From Yinghuangia soli (lineage in GTDB: Bacteria; Actinomycetota; Actinomycetes; Streptomycetales; Streptomycetaceae): 64,000 nt of DNA. This document shows, piece by piece, positions 17,406-25,721 of this stretch. Both the position numbers and the translations under genes were made by a program. Location: NCBI RefSeq assembly GCF_021502675.1, contig NZ_JAKFHA010000002.1, positions 497,795-561,794 on the forward strand, read 5' to 3'. The notes under the pieces are model-generated. The model saw only the letters and a list, made by a program, of their open reading frames with translations. It was not told the origin of the DNA and did no database searches. Every line of letters starts with the position of its first letter. Positions within the stretch are counted from its first letter, which is position 1.

Positions 17406-17873
17406 GTGACCACGGACTGGAAGCGCGAGCTGCGGGACAAGGGGTACCGGCTGACGCCGCAGCGCCAGCTCGTGCTGGAAGCGGTGACCAAGCTCGGCCA
17501 CGCGACGCCCGACGAAATCCTGACCGAGGTCCACAAGACGGCCGGCGGGATCAACATCTCGACCGTGTACCGCACCCTTGAGCTGCTGGAGCAGCTCGAA
17601 CTGGTGAAACACACGCACCTGGGACACGGTGCCCCGACCTACCACCCGGCAGGCCGCAGCGACCACCTGCATCTGGTCTGCCGCGACTGCGAGTCGGTGA
17701 CCGAGGTCGAGCCGGGGCTGGCCACGCCGCTCGCGGACACCGTCGCGGCGCGCTTCGGATTCGACGTCGACCTGCAGCATTTCGCCATTTTCGGCCGCTG
17801 CGGCGACTGCACCCGCCGGCAGGCGGAACGCCGTGCCGAGGCAGCCGGCGCCGGGTCCCCCGACCAGGCCTGA
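17406..17873 (+). CDS. nur: Nur, nickel-responsive Fur-family regulator
   Basis: A 155-residue Fur-family repressor. The winged helix opens TTDWKRELRDKGYRLTPQRQ and contains GGINISTVYRTLELLEQLEL. The metal-rich core has HLGHGAPTYH and SDHLHLVCRDCESV, and a C-terminal CGDC completes the structural Cys site. The sequence resembles S. coelicolor Nur, which controls nickel uptake and the switch between Fe and Ni superoxide dismutase. GTG 17406 follows TAGAAT by 6 nt, so a leaderless transcript is likely. Confidence 0.88.
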   Translation: MTTDWKRELRDKGYRLTPQRQLVLEAVTKLGHATPDEILTEVHKTAGGINISTVYRTLELLEQLELVKHTHLGHGAPTYHPAGRSDHLHLVCRDCESVTEVEPGLATPLADTVAARFGFDVDLQHFAIFGRCGDCTRRQAERRAEAAGAGSPDQA

Positions 17874-17930
17874 CCGCGTTGTCCACAGGCCGTCCGCCGT
17901 TCCTGCGCGGCGGTGCCTAAGCTGGACGCC

Positions 17931-18893
17931 ATGGCCACCAGTCCTCTGCTCTCCCTGCCCGGCGCCGTCGCCGCCGAGGCGCCGGACCAAGGCGTCGCCG
18001 CGCACTACGGCGACCCGCTGCGCGAACAACGCCGCCTTGCCGAGGGCCGGGGCTTCGTCGACCTCTCGAACCGCGGCGTGGTCCGCGTGTCCGGGCCGGA
18101 CCGGCTGTCCTGGCTGCACTCGCTCACCACGCAGCACCTCACCGACCTCAAGCCGGGCGAGGCCACCGTCACGCTGGTGCTGAGCCCGAACGGCCACATC
18201 GAGCACGCGCTGTACGTGGTGGACGACGGCGAGGCCCTGTGGGCGCACGTCGAGCCGGGCACCGCTCCCGCACTGGTCGCCTTCCTGGACCGCATGCGCT
18301 TCCTGCTGCGCGTCGAGGTCGAGGACCTGACCGAGGCGTATGCCGTGGTCTTCGAGCCGGTCGCCGAGCCGCGGCCGGCCGGGGATGCGTATGCCGACGT
18401 CCTCGCGCGCGTCGCGGCCGACGGCCGCGAGCTGTTCCTGCCCCGCGAGCGCCTTGCGCAGTTCGGTGCCGACCACGCCGACCCGGCCGGGATGTGGGCG
18501 TACGAGGCGCTGCGGATCGCCGCGTACCGGCCGCGGGTGGGCAACGAGACCGACCACCGCACGATCGTGCACGAGCTGGGCTGGCTGGACACCGCGGTTC
18601 ACCTCAACAAGGGCTGCTACCGCGGCCAGGAGACCGTCGCGCGGGTGCACAATCTCGGCCGCCCGCCGCGCCGCCTGGTGTTCCTGCACCTGGACGGCAC
18701 CGAGGAGAAGCTGCCCGCCACCGGGTCGCCGGTCGAACTGGACGGCCGGCAGATCGGGTTCGTCACCAGCGCGGCCCGGCACCACGAGCTGGGCACGATC
18801 GCGCTGGCGCTGGTGAAGCGCAACACCGCGGTCGACGCGGTGCTGACCGCCGACGGCGTGCCGGCCTCGCAGGAAGTGGTCGTCCCGGCCTGA
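17931..18893 (+). CDS. ygfZ: YgfZ/GcvT-family folate-binding protein
   Basis: A 320-residue YgfZ-type protein: a GcvT-like domain (SNRGVVRVSGPDRLSWLHSL, near 47-70) and the diagnostic KGCYRGQE motif (near residue 227) with its conserved Cys. YgfZ proteins use tetrahydrofolate to support repair or synthesis of certain iron-sulfur enzymes. ATG 17931 has TAAGCT 7 nt upstream (leaderless style). It directly follows nur in the same direction, with 57 bases between them. Confidence 0.88.
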   Translation: MATSPLLSLPGAVAAEAPDQGVAAHYGDPLREQRRLAEGRGFVDLSNRGVVRVSGPDRLSWLHSLTTQHLTDLKPGEATVTLVLSPNGHIEHALYVVDDGEALWAHVEPGTAPALVAFLDRMRFLLRVEVEDLTEAYAVVFEPVAEPRPAGDAYADVLARVAADGRELFLPRERLAQFGADHADPAGMWAYEALRIAAYRPRVGNETDHRTIVHELGWLDTAVHLNKGCYRGQETVARVHNLGRPPRRLVFLHLDGTEEKLPATGSPVELDGRQIGFVTSAARHHELGTIALALVKRNTAVDAVLTADGVPASQEVVVPA

Positions 18894-19052
18894 CCCGGGG
18901 CGGCCCGGCACCGGCCCGGCAGCGCCCCGCCGAGCGGCCCAGTACGTCGCGGTGCAGCGGTGCACCGGTGCGAATACGGGGGCTTTCCCCCTGTGGTGCA
19001 CCGCGGCACGGGCCGACAATGGGATCAGCAGGCCTTCCCGAGGGGGTACGTC

Positions 19053-19247
19053 ATGTCCGGTTCGCAACGCGCCTTGTACATCGCCGGCGGGGTGATCGCC
19101 GGCATCATCGCGCTGACGGTCCTCGACGGCCTGGTGGCCTGGATCGTCTTCGCCGTGCTGGTCGGGCTGCCGGTGGCGGCCTGGCTCACGCTCGACAAGT
19201 CGCAGCGCCGCCGCATCCGCAACATCAACCGCCGCCGCCTGCCCTGA
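19053..19247 (+). CDS. Small membrane protein (64 aa)
   Basis: Two adjacent hydrophobic helices (LYIAGGVIAGIIALTVLDGL and VAWIVFAVLVGLPVAAWLTL) and a highly basic tail (DKSQRRRIRNINRRRLP). ATG 19053 has GAGGGGG upstream. I do not recognise the family. It converges on dtd with 27 bases between stops. Confidence 0.7.
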   Translation: MSGSQRALYIAGGVIAGIIALTVLDGLVAWIVFAVLVGLPVAAWLTLDKSQRRRIRNINRRRLP

Positions 19248-19274
19248 GGCGGCCCGGGCCCGCCGCCCGGACCC

Positions 19275-19700
19275 TCAGATGTCGATGACGAGCGTGATCG
19301 GCCCGTCGTTGACCAGCGCGACCTTCATGTCCGCACCGAAGACACCGGTCTCCACCTGGGCGCCCAGCGCCCGGAGTTCGGCGACCACCGCGGCCACCAT
19401 CGGCTCGGCGACCTCGCCCGGCGCGGCCGCGTTCCAGGTGGGCCGCCGGCCCTTGCGGGCATCGCCGTAGAGCGTGAACTGGCTGATCACCAGCAGCGGG
19501 GCGCCGAGGTCCGAGCAGGACTTCTCGCCGTCCAGGATGCGCACGCTCCACAGCTTCGCGGCCAGCCGCTTGGCGTCCTCCGCGGTGTCGTCGTGGGTCA
19601 CCCCGACCAGGACGCACAGCCCCGGCCCGAGGATCGAGCCGACGGTCTCCCCGCCCACCGTGACCGACGCTTCCGACACCCGCTGCACCACTGCTCGCAT
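19275..19700 (-). CDS. dtd: D-aminoacyl-tRNA deacylase
   Basis: A 141-residue DTD protein. It opens [20 protein letters not shown]; the [15 protein letters not shown] segment contains the catalytic Thr motif; the C-terminal Gly-cisPro-type motif is [11 protein letters not shown]. It hydrolyses D-aminoacyl-tRNA and protects translation from D-amino acids and misacylated glycine. Length and both motifs fit the family. Start ATG 19700. Confidence 0.93.
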   Translation of the reverse strand: MRAVVQRVSEASVTVGGETVGSILGPGLCVLVGVTHDDTAEDAKRLAAKLWSVRILDGEKSCSDLGAPLLVISQFTLYGDARKGRRPTWNAAAPGEVAEPMVAAVVAELRALGAQVETGVFGADMKVALVNDGPITLVIDI

Positions 19701-19809
19701 GCCGCCATTCTCCCCGGCTCCGGAGCGCCGCGGAGCCGGGGGACCCGTACGGGGCGATTCGTCCCCGTACGGCACGCGTCATCCCGCCTGCCGTGGCACG
19801 ATGCGTGCC

Positions 19810-20511
19810 ATGGCAGATCCGCTGAAGCCGCCCGCGCCGGACTCGGAGGGCCCACAAAGCCCGGACGCCGCCCGCGACCCGTCCGCAGCAGTGCCGGACG
19901 AAGGGCAGGCCGCGGACTCCGCCGCAGCCCCCGACTCCGCGACCCCGGCCGCGGGCCCCGGTCCGGCCGCCCCCGGGCCCGCGCCGGACGCCTTGGCCGA
20001 TGCCGACCCCGTTCGCGCGCTCGCGCTGGACCAGGTGCGCGGTCGGCGCCGCGAGGCGCAGCGCGAGGAGAGCGACCTGTCGTTCCTGCGCCGCCTGCTG
20101 CAGGGCCGCATCGACATCCTGCGGGCCGAGCTCAGCCGGCGTGAGGACCCCTCAGCGGCCGGGGACGGCCCCGGGGGCGGGCCCGCTCCGGTGATGGAGC
20201 AGCTGTCCGAGATCCTCTCCGAACGCCGGGCCCCGGCCCGCGGCGCGCGGCATGTGACCGTGCATCCGCCGCGCACCGAGCGGTACCGGCCGCGTATCGA
20301 ACGCATGCTCGCCGACGTGGAGTTGTCCGACCTGGCCGCGCTCTCCGACACGGAGCTGCGGGCCGCGCTGGAGAACCTCACCGGGCACGAGCAGGAGGTC
20401 TCCGCGCGGCGCCTGGAGCTGCAGCGGGAGGCCGACCATTGTGGGGCGGAGATCGCCCGCAGGTACCGTGAAGGGGAGGCCAGGGTCGACGACCTGCTCT
20501 CCGGGCGCTGA
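19810..20511 (+). CDS. rsiG: RsiG, c-di-GMP-binding anti-sigma factor for WhiG
   Basis: A 233-residue protein with an 80-residue disordered acidic/Pro-Ala N-terminus, then helical coiled-coil segments. Both copies of the known RsiG ligand motif E-x3-S-x2-R-x3-Q-x3-D are intact: Glu87, Ser91, Arg94, Gln98, Asp102, and Glu194, Ser198, Arg201, Gln205, Asp209. In S. venezuelae RsiG binds two c-di-GMP through these motifs and sequesters sigma WhiG, blocking sporulation. CACGAT lies 7 nt before ATG 19810 (leaderless style). No whiG is in the window. Confidence 0.9.
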   Translation: MADPLKPPAPDSEGPQSPDAARDPSAAVPDEGQAADSAAAPDSATPAAGPGPAAPGPAPDALADADPVRALALDQVRGRRREAQREESDLSFLRRLLQGRIDILRAELSRREDPSAAGDGPGGGPAPVMEQLSEILSERRAPARGARHVTVHPPRTERYRPRIERMLADVELSDLAALSDTELRAALENLTGHEQEVSARRLELQREADHCGAEIARRYREGEARVDDLLSGR

Positions 20512-20592
20512 CCGGCGCCGGGAGCGGCGGCGACGCACGGCCCACTCGCCCGCCGAGTCCCGTCCTCGTCCCGTCCAGGAAAGCGCGCTGCC

Positions 20593-21588
20593 ATGACCGC
20601 CTCGTCGTCCCAGGGCCCTTCGTCCCCCGCTGCGATATCCGCGGCGGACGCCTCGCCGGTGCTGGCCGAGGTGGTCCGCTCCGGCTTCGTCGAGGGATGG
20701 CACCGCGGCGCGCTGGTCGCGCTGGAGGCGGACGGCTCGGTGGCGTTCTCGATCGGCGACGCGACGCGGCCGATCTTCGCGCGCTCGGCCACCAAGCCGG
20801 CCCAGGCGGTGGCCGCGCTGCGGGCCGGTCTGGACCTGGACGGCGAGCTGCTGGCGCTGGCCGCGGCGAGCCATTCGGGTGAACCTTTCCACCTGGACGG
20901 GGTACGCAAGATCCTCGCCGGCGCGGGCCTGGACGCCGGTGCGCTGCGCACTCCGCCGCAGCTGCCGTTCGGCGAACACGCGTGCGAGGCGTACCTGCGC
21001 TCCGGCGGGCAGCCGGACCCCCTGGTGATGAACTGCTCCGGCAAGCACGCCGCATGGCTGGCCGCGTGCGTGGCGAACGGCTGGGACACCGAGACCTACC
21101 TCGACCCGGTGCACCCGCTGCAGCAGCTGATCCTGCGCACCGTCGAGGAACTGGCCGACGAGCGCATCTCGCACCTGGGCGTGGACGGCTGCGGCGCACC
21201 GGTCCCGGCGTTCAGCCTGACCGGCCTGGCCCGGCTGTTCCGTGCCATGGTCGGCACCTGCGCGGGCACGCCGCAGTGGCGCGTGGCCGCCGCGATGCGC
21301 GAGCACCCCGAGTACGTCGCGGGCACCGGCCGCGTGGACACCCTGGTGATGCGCGGGGTGCCCGGGCTGATCGCCAAGATGGGCGCGGAGGCCGTGCAGG
21401 GCGTCGCACTCGCGGACGGCCGGGCGCTGGCGTTCAAGGTGGACGACGGCTCGGTCCGCACGCTGGGCCCGATCCTCGCCGCGGCGCTGCGCCGGATGGG
21501 CGTGGCCGAGCCGGTGCTCGACGAGATCGCCGAGGTCGTGCTGACCGGCGGCGGGCAGCCGGTCGGCGTCATCCGCGCGGCGTTCTAG
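20593..21588 (+). CDS. L-asparaginase II family protein
   Basis: A 331-residue protein of the asparaginase II (thermolabile type, PF06089-like) family: RSGFVEGWHRGALVALEADG near the N-terminus, FARSATKPAQAVAALRAG, NCSGKHAAWLAACVANGWD, and VDGCGAPVPAFSL. It should hydrolyse L-asparagine to aspartate and ammonia in the cytosol. ATG 20593 lies 81 bases after rsiG. Its TAG overlaps the convergent HxlR stop (CTAG at 21585-21588). Confidence 0.88.
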   Translation: MTASSSQGPSSPAAISAADASPVLAEVVRSGFVEGWHRGALVALEADGSVAFSIGDATRPIFARSATKPAQAVAALRAGLDLDGELLALAAASHSGEPFHLDGVRKILAGAGLDAGALRTPPQLPFGEHACEAYLRSGGQPDPLVMNCSGKHAAWLAACVANGWDTETYLDPVHPLQQLILRTVEELADERISHLGVDGCGAPVPAFSLTGLARLFRAMVGTCAGTPQWRVAAAMREHPEYVAGTGRVDTLVMRGVPGLIAKMGAEAVQGVALADGRALAFKVDDGSVRTLGPILAAALRRMGVAEPVLDEIAEVVLTGGGQPVGVIRAAF

Positions 21589-22007
21589 GCGGTGGCCGGG
21601 CCCTCGGCCGCCGCTTCGCGCGCGTCGTAGGCGGCCCGGGCCGCCGCGATCTCGTTCTGGTGCTGCTCGGTCCAGGCGACCAGTACGCGGATGGGCTCGT
21701 GCAGGGACTTGCCGAGCGGGGTGAGCGAGTAGTCGACGCGCGGCGGGATGACCGCGTACACGACGCGTTCGACGAGCCCGTCGCGCTCCAGCTGGCGCAG
21801 CGTGACGGTCAGCATGCGCTGGCTGATGCCCTCCACCATGCGGCGCAACTCGGTGAAGCGCAGGGTTCGTTCGTCGAGGAGGGCGATCACGAGCAGCGAC
21901 CACTTGTCGGCCACCCGGTCGAGGATGTGGCGGACTTCGCAGTCGCCCCGGGCCTCGGGGGTGCAGGGCCCGGGCGGGTTCGCGATGGCGTCGTCCATAC
22001 CGTCCAT
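21585..22007 (-). CDS. HxlR-family transcriptional regulator
   Basis: A 140-residue single-domain winged-helix protein. Family features are an N-terminal Cys region (CTPEARGDCEV), DKWSLLVIALLDERTLRFTE, then ISQRMLTVTLRQLERDGLVE and the wing DYSLTPLGKSL. HxlR proteins are usually dimeric repressors of neighbouring detoxification or metabolic genes, some of them thiol-sensing. The start could be ATG 22007 or 21998. The target is not obvious here. Confidence 0.88.
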   Translation of the reverse strand: MDGMDDAIANPPGPCTPEARGDCEVRHILDRVADKWSLLVIALLDERTLRFTELRRMVEGISQRMLTVTLRQLERDGLVERVVYAVIPPRVDYSLTPLGKSLHEPIRVLVAWTEQHQNEIAAARAAYDAREAAAEGPATA

Positions 22008-22045
22008 GGTTCCCGATCATTCCCTTACGCACAAGACGTAACCGG

Positions 22046-22537
22046 CTACTCCACCAGGTCCCGCGCGTACGCCGCCATGGACCGCTGGTACTGCGGCAGG
22101 TGCTTGGCGACGACGCTCAGCGCCAGGCCGACCGCCTCGCGCTCGCGGCCGCTGTCGACCAGCGACAGTGCCAGGAACCCCGCCACCGCGTCGTCGAGTT
22201 CGTCCGAACCGGCGTCGCGCTCGGCCCGCAGCAGCGCGACGCTCTCCGCGGCCCGGCCCAGGTTGCGCAGCGTGCTGGCGAGCTGGATGGTGGCCTGCCG
22301 GCGCCGCGAGGAGTCCAGGCCCGTGCCCAGCGCGCTGCGGTAGTGCGCCTCGGCCTCGGCCTCGTACCCCGTCGCGTCGTACGCCCCGGCCAGCTCGAAC
22401 TCCGCGACCGCGTCGCCGGCGGGCCGCTCTGCGGCGAGCGCCCGCATCGCGGCCACGAAGGCGTCCGGCTCGTGGTCGTCGTAGGCGTCCCACAGAGCGG
22501 CGACGCGTGCTTCCCAGGCATCCGCAGACTCGTTCAT
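22046..22537 (-). CDS. Tetratricopeptide-like repeat protein
   Basis: A 163-residue all-helical protein (EARVAALWDAYDDHEPDAFV; AVAEFELAGAYDATGYEAEA; RRRQATIQLASTLRNLGRAA). The 34-residue helical pairs resemble the TPR_5 family. It is probably a cytosolic protein-interaction module. ATG 22537. It lies 36 bases downstream of the XRE-type regulator on the same strand, so they may be cotranscribed. Confidence 0.78.
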   Translation of the reverse strand: MNESADAWEARVAALWDAYDDHEPDAFVAAMRALAAERPAGDAVAEFELAGAYDATGYEAEAEAHYRSALGTGLDSSRRRQATIQLASTLRNLGRAAESVALLRAERDAGSDELDDAVAGFLALSLVDSGREREAVGLALSVVAKHLPQYQRSMAAYARDLVE

Positions 22538-22573
22538 CGCGTCAGCATCCCCGGCTGCCTGCGGCCCGGCAAA

Positions 22574-23368
22574 TCAACGCGCGGCCCGCGCCCGCAGCGC
22601 CTCCGCGGTCTCCTCGTCGGCCGGCAGGAACGCCTCCAAGTGCAGCTCGGCCAGCGTCACGTCGACCGCCGTGGCGAACGACGTGAGCGTGGTGATCAGC
22701 CGCAGCTCGCCCGGACCGTCCGCCCGGGCCAGCCGCAGCGGGACCGCGAAGCCCAGATGGTCCGGGCCGGGCGCCTCGTCCGGCAGGTACTCCTCCAGCT
22801 CCGCGATGAATGCGTCCAGCCGCGGATCCGGGTTGCGGTCGGCGTGCGCCCGCATATTGCCGGTCACGTGCCGCCCCCACTGCGCGAGGTTCACCACGCG
22901 TTTGGCCATGCCGTCCGGATGCAGCATGAGCCGCAGCATGTTCACCGGCCCGGCGAGGAGTTCCGGCGACGCCCCTTCGGTCAGCACGGCCAGGGCACCG
23001 TTCGCCGCGACGACCTCGCCGTACGGCCGGACCACCATCGCCGGATAGGGCATGTGCCCCTGCAGGATCCCGTCGAGCGCCTCGCGCACCGGCCGCAGCA
23101 TCGGTTCCTCCAGTCGGGACTCCGGGTACACCGGCGCGTACCCGGCCGCGTGCAGCAGCGAATTGCGCTCCCGCAGCGGCAGTTCGAGCGACTCGGCGAT
23201 GCGGATCACCATCGCCCGCCCGGGCCGCGACCGCCCGCGCTCCATGAAGCTCAGATGCCGCTGCGTCGTCCCGGCGCGCACCGCCAGCTCCAGCTGGCTC
23301 ACCCGCCGTGCCGTACGCCGCCGCCGCAACTCACCGGGGAATCCGCCCCGTTCCGTATCGACATTCAC
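22574..23368 (-). CDS. XRE-family regulator with MmyB-like ligand domain
   Basis: 264 residues. The N-terminal XRE HTH (about 10-70) includes SQLELAVRAGTTQRHLSFME and RGRSRPGRAMVIRIAESLEL. It is followed by the MmyB-type PAS-like domain (PYPAMVVRPYGEVVAANGAL and GPVNMLRLMLHPDGMAKRVV). This architecture is common in Streptomyces regulators placed divergently from the gene they control. Here the divergent gene 123 bases away encodes a SnoaL-like protein, its likely target. Confidence 0.88.
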   Translation of the reverse strand: MNVDTERGGFPGELRRRRTARRVSQLELAVRAGTTQRHLSFMERGRSRPGRAMVIRIAESLELPLRERNSLLHAAGYAPVYPESRLEEPMLRPVREALDGILQGHMPYPAMVVRPYGEVVAANGALAVLTEGASPELLAGPVNMLRLMLHPDGMAKRVVNLAQWGRHVTGNMRAHADRNPDPRLDAFIAELEEYLPDEAPGPDHLGFAVPLRLARADGPGELRLITTLTSFATAVDVTLAELHLEAFLPADEETAEALRARAAR

Positions 23369-23491
23369 CCGACGGTTCTAACCCTCCGCCGGTGCCTCCG
23401 CGATACCCCGCAGGGAATTGCCGCCCGTCCGCCCCGCGCGCAGCATCGTCCCGGACAGCGTCCCCCACGACCGCCCCGCGAAAGGCCCCCG

Positions 23492-23893
23492 ATGACCACC
23501 TCCGTCACCCCCGCCACCACCGCCGAGATCATGCGCCGCTTCAACGACGTCTTCATCAACCACGACCCCGCCGACCTGCCGGAACTCGTCGCCGACGACT
23601 GCGTGATGGTCTCCGTCCAGCCCGCCCCCGAAGGCACCCGCTACGAAGGCCGCGCCGACTGCGTCGCCTTCTGGACGGCCCTCGCCTCCGACCCGAACAC
23701 CAGCTTCACCCCCACCGAGGTGATCATCGCCGGCGACCGCGCCACCATCCTGTGGAAGGCCGTCTTCACCACCCCCGACGCCGCCGACACGGTCTTCGGC
23801 GACGGCCACACGTCGTACGTCCTGGGCGTCAACGTCATGCGGGTCAAGGACGGCCGCATCACCGAAGCCCTCGGCTACACCAAGTCCCCCTGA
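23492..23893 (+). CDS. SnoaL/NTF2-like protein
   Basis: A 133-residue single-domain NTF2-like fold (TAEIMRRFNDVFINHDPADL; VADDCVMVSVQPAPEGTRYE; DGHTSYVLGVNVMRVKDGRI; ends TEALGYTKSP). Members are cyclases, isomerases or small-ligand binders; the activity here is unknown. ATG 23492. Divergent from the XRE/MmyB regulator, and its 3' end overlaps the convergent nucleotidyltransferase gene by 19 bases. Confidence 0.82.
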   Translation: MTTSVTPATTAEIMRRFNDVFINHDPADLPELVADDCVMVSVQPAPEGTRYEGRADCVAFWTALASDPNTSFTPTEVIIAGDRATILWKAVFTTPDAADTVFGDGHTSYVLGVNVMRVKDGRITEALGYTKSP

Positions 23894-24489
23894 CCCGCCT
23901 CCGGCCAAGGCAGCACCGTGAGCTCCGGCCAGACTTCACGCCACCGCGCTGCCTTGGCCTCGTACACCTCCCGCGGCGCGAGCACCGGATTGGGCCGCAC
24001 CACCAAGCCGAACACATCGGCCAACCCATGCGGCGCGTACACCCGCCACCGCCCGTCCGGCTCCGCCCGCACCCCCACGCAGCAGGTGGTGGCCGCAAAA
24101 CTGTCGATCGCCGACTCCACCGACGCGTACGCCGGGCACGGCACCCCGAACTTCCCCTCGTACCAGAGATGCACCCGCGCCTCGTTGCGCAGCTCCACCT
24201 CGACGCCGAGCCCCGCGAACCGCTCCCGGCCCTCGCGGATCACCGCGTCCTCCGCCTCCCACGACAGATCGCCGCCGTCGAAGTAGAAGACGTCGTAGTC
24301 CTTGATCCCCTGCCCGGGCTCGCGCCCCGTCACGACGTTCCACACCGTCTGGACCACACATCCGGCGGTCAGATACCACCCCGGCAGCCCCATCCCCGCC
24401 GCCCGCCGCAACACCTCCAGCAGCACCCCATTGCGTCCCAACGCCGAGCGCAGTTGCGCCACTTGCTCGTCCTGCTCGTGAACGGCCAT
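23875..24489 (-). CDS. Nucleotidyltransferase-like family protein (DUF925 type)
   Basis: 204 residues. The conserved core reads GWYLTAGCVVQTVWNVVTGR, then the acidic KDYDVFYFDGGDLSWEAED, typical of the PF06042 family of putative nucleotidyltransferases (Asp pair in KDYDVFYFD). A further conserved stretch is SAIDSFAATTCCVGVR. ATG 24489 chosen; the longer upstream frame is low quality. The biochemical role of the family is not established. Confidence 0.82.
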   Translation of the reverse strand: MAVHEQDEQVAQLRSALGRNGVLLEVLRRAAGMGLPGWYLTAGCVVQTVWNVVTGREPGQGIKDYDVFYFDGGDLSWEAEDAVIREGRERFAGLGVEVELRNEARVHLWYEGKFGVPCPAYASVESAIDSFAATTCCVGVRAEPDGRWRVYAPHGLADVFGLVVRPNPVLAPREVYEAKAARWREVWPELTVLPWPEAGQGDLV

Positions 24490-24517
24490 CCCGCTGCCTA
24501 CCACGCCGGGGCCTTCC

Positions 24518-25114
24518 TCAATGGCCGAACCGCCACCATCGGCGATTCGGCGCCGACGGCGGGTTTCGGGCGTCGCGGAGGGCGATCGGGTCCACGAAGG
24601 GCACATCGGGCGCGGCCTGGGCCACCGCTGCCCGCAGCCGGGCGATTTCCTCGCCGGGGCCTGCCCAGGCGACCACTGTGCCCATGACCGGCATGCCGAT
24701 CGCTTCGTCGAGCCCGCGCATCATGGCGGATTGCCCCAGGCCGTGGCGTCGGCGATGTGCGGGCGACGACACGCCCACCCAATAGCCGTCGCGTGTCTTC
24801 CCGCCCTTCCAGCACACCACCGCGTCGATGTCCCGCCATCGGATGACCTCGCCGAGCCCGCGCTTCTGCCGCCCGCCCGGGCTGAGCGTGACCCCGATGC
24901 GGTTCACGCGCAGCACAGGCCGCCGTGGCCGCCGCACCCAGAGCGCGGTCATGAGCACGGCCGGCGCGCCGAAGAAGACCGTCCCGAACCAGTAACCGGC
25001 GTAGCCGGTGATTCCCGCGAAGGCTCCCAGGAAGACGACGACCGCCGCCACGAACGCGTGGTCGCGAAACGTGTTGCGCTGCAACAAGTCGTACGAGGTC
25101 GTGGAGATCCGCAT
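24518..25114 (-). CDS. Two-helix membrane protein with PH-like C-terminal domain
   Basis: 198 residues. Two N-terminal membrane helices (FVAAVVVFLGAFAGITGYAG and FGTVFFGAPAVLMTALWVRR) precede a cytosolic domain with RINRIGVTL-like and IRWRDIDAVVCWK segments. These resemble the bacterial PH-like domain of small membrane proteins. It has the same design as the gene at 60621-61202 (WDDVATIVVWK). ATG 25114. Divergent from the XRE regulator across a 142-base region that carries a long palindrome. Confidence 0.7.
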   Translation of the reverse strand: MRISTTSYDLLQRNTFRDHAFVAAVVVFLGAFAGITGYAGYWFGTVFFGAPAVLMTALWVRRPRRPVLRVNRIGVTLSPGGRQKRGLGEVIRWRDIDAVVCWKGGKTRDGYWVGVSSPAHRRRHGLGQSAMMRGLDEAIGMPVMGTVVAWAGPGEEIARLRAAVAQAAPDVPFVDPIALRDARNPPSAPNRRWWRFGH

Positions 25115-25200
25115 CCGGCCACGATCGCAGCGCACCCGCCCGGTCCGCCGAGGGCTGTCCCTCAGGCCCGCCCGAGGGCAGGTGTGTCCGTAGCGTTGCA

Positions 25201-25233
25201 TAACTCTCGCAAGCAGGTTGCTTGCAATAGTTA
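25201..25233. promoter_or_regulatory. 33-bp interrupted palindrome, operator before an XRE regulator
   Basis: The inner arms GCAAGCA (25209-25215) and TGCTTGC (25219-25225) are perfect around GGT. The outer arms TAACT (25201-25205) and AGTTA (25229-25233) are also perfect. It lies 23 bases before the regulator start at 25257 and between divergent genes, so it is well placed for autoregulation. Confidence 0.7.
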
Positions 25234-25256
25234 GCACGGCCGGGCACTCTGGACCC

Positions 25257-25712
25257 ATGGCCAGTCTCAACGTCGGGTCCCTCGGCGAATACATCAGGGA
25301 GCAGCGCCGCAACGCTCAGTACTCGTTGCGGCAGCTGGCGGACGCGGCCGGAGTGTCGAATCCGTACCTGAGCCAGATCGAGCGCGGGCTCCGCCGGCCC
25401 AGCGCGGAGATCCTCCAGCAGATCGCGAAGGCGCTGCGGATCTCCGCGGAGACGCTGTACGTGCAGGCCGGGATCCTCGAGGAACGGCCTGAGGGGGTTC
25501 GCGAGGTGCAGACCGCGATCCTCTCCGACACCGGCATCAACGAGCGGCAGAAGCGCGTGCTGCTGGAGATCTACGAGGCGTTCCGCAAGGAGAACGCCGC
25601 GGCGGCGGCCGAGGCCGAGGCGGACGGGCAGGCCCCGAACGGGGCTTCCGCGGCCGCTGTGCCGACCGCGACCATCCCGAACCTTCACGACAGCCTCGAT
25701 CCCGGGGAGTGA
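25257..25712 (+). CDS. XRE-family HTH regulator
   Basis: A 151-residue protein with an N-terminal HTH (SLGEYIREQRRNAQYSLRQL; GVSNPYLSQIERGLRRPSAE; QIAKALRISAETLYVQAGIL) and an Ala-rich C-terminal tail. A short helical region (TGINERQKRVLLEIYEAFRK) may give dimerisation. It is followed 9 bases after its stop by the HbhA-like gene, so the two form an operon. The palindrome just upstream is the probable operator. Confidence 0.85.
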   Translation: MASLNVGSLGEYIREQRRNAQYSLRQLADAAGVSNPYLSQIERGLRRPSAEILQQIAKALRISAETLYVQAGILEERPEGVREVQTAILSDTGINERQKRVLLEIYEAFRKENAAAAAEAEADGQAPNGASAAAVPTATIPNLHDSLDPGE

Positions 25713-25721
25713 GGAAACACC

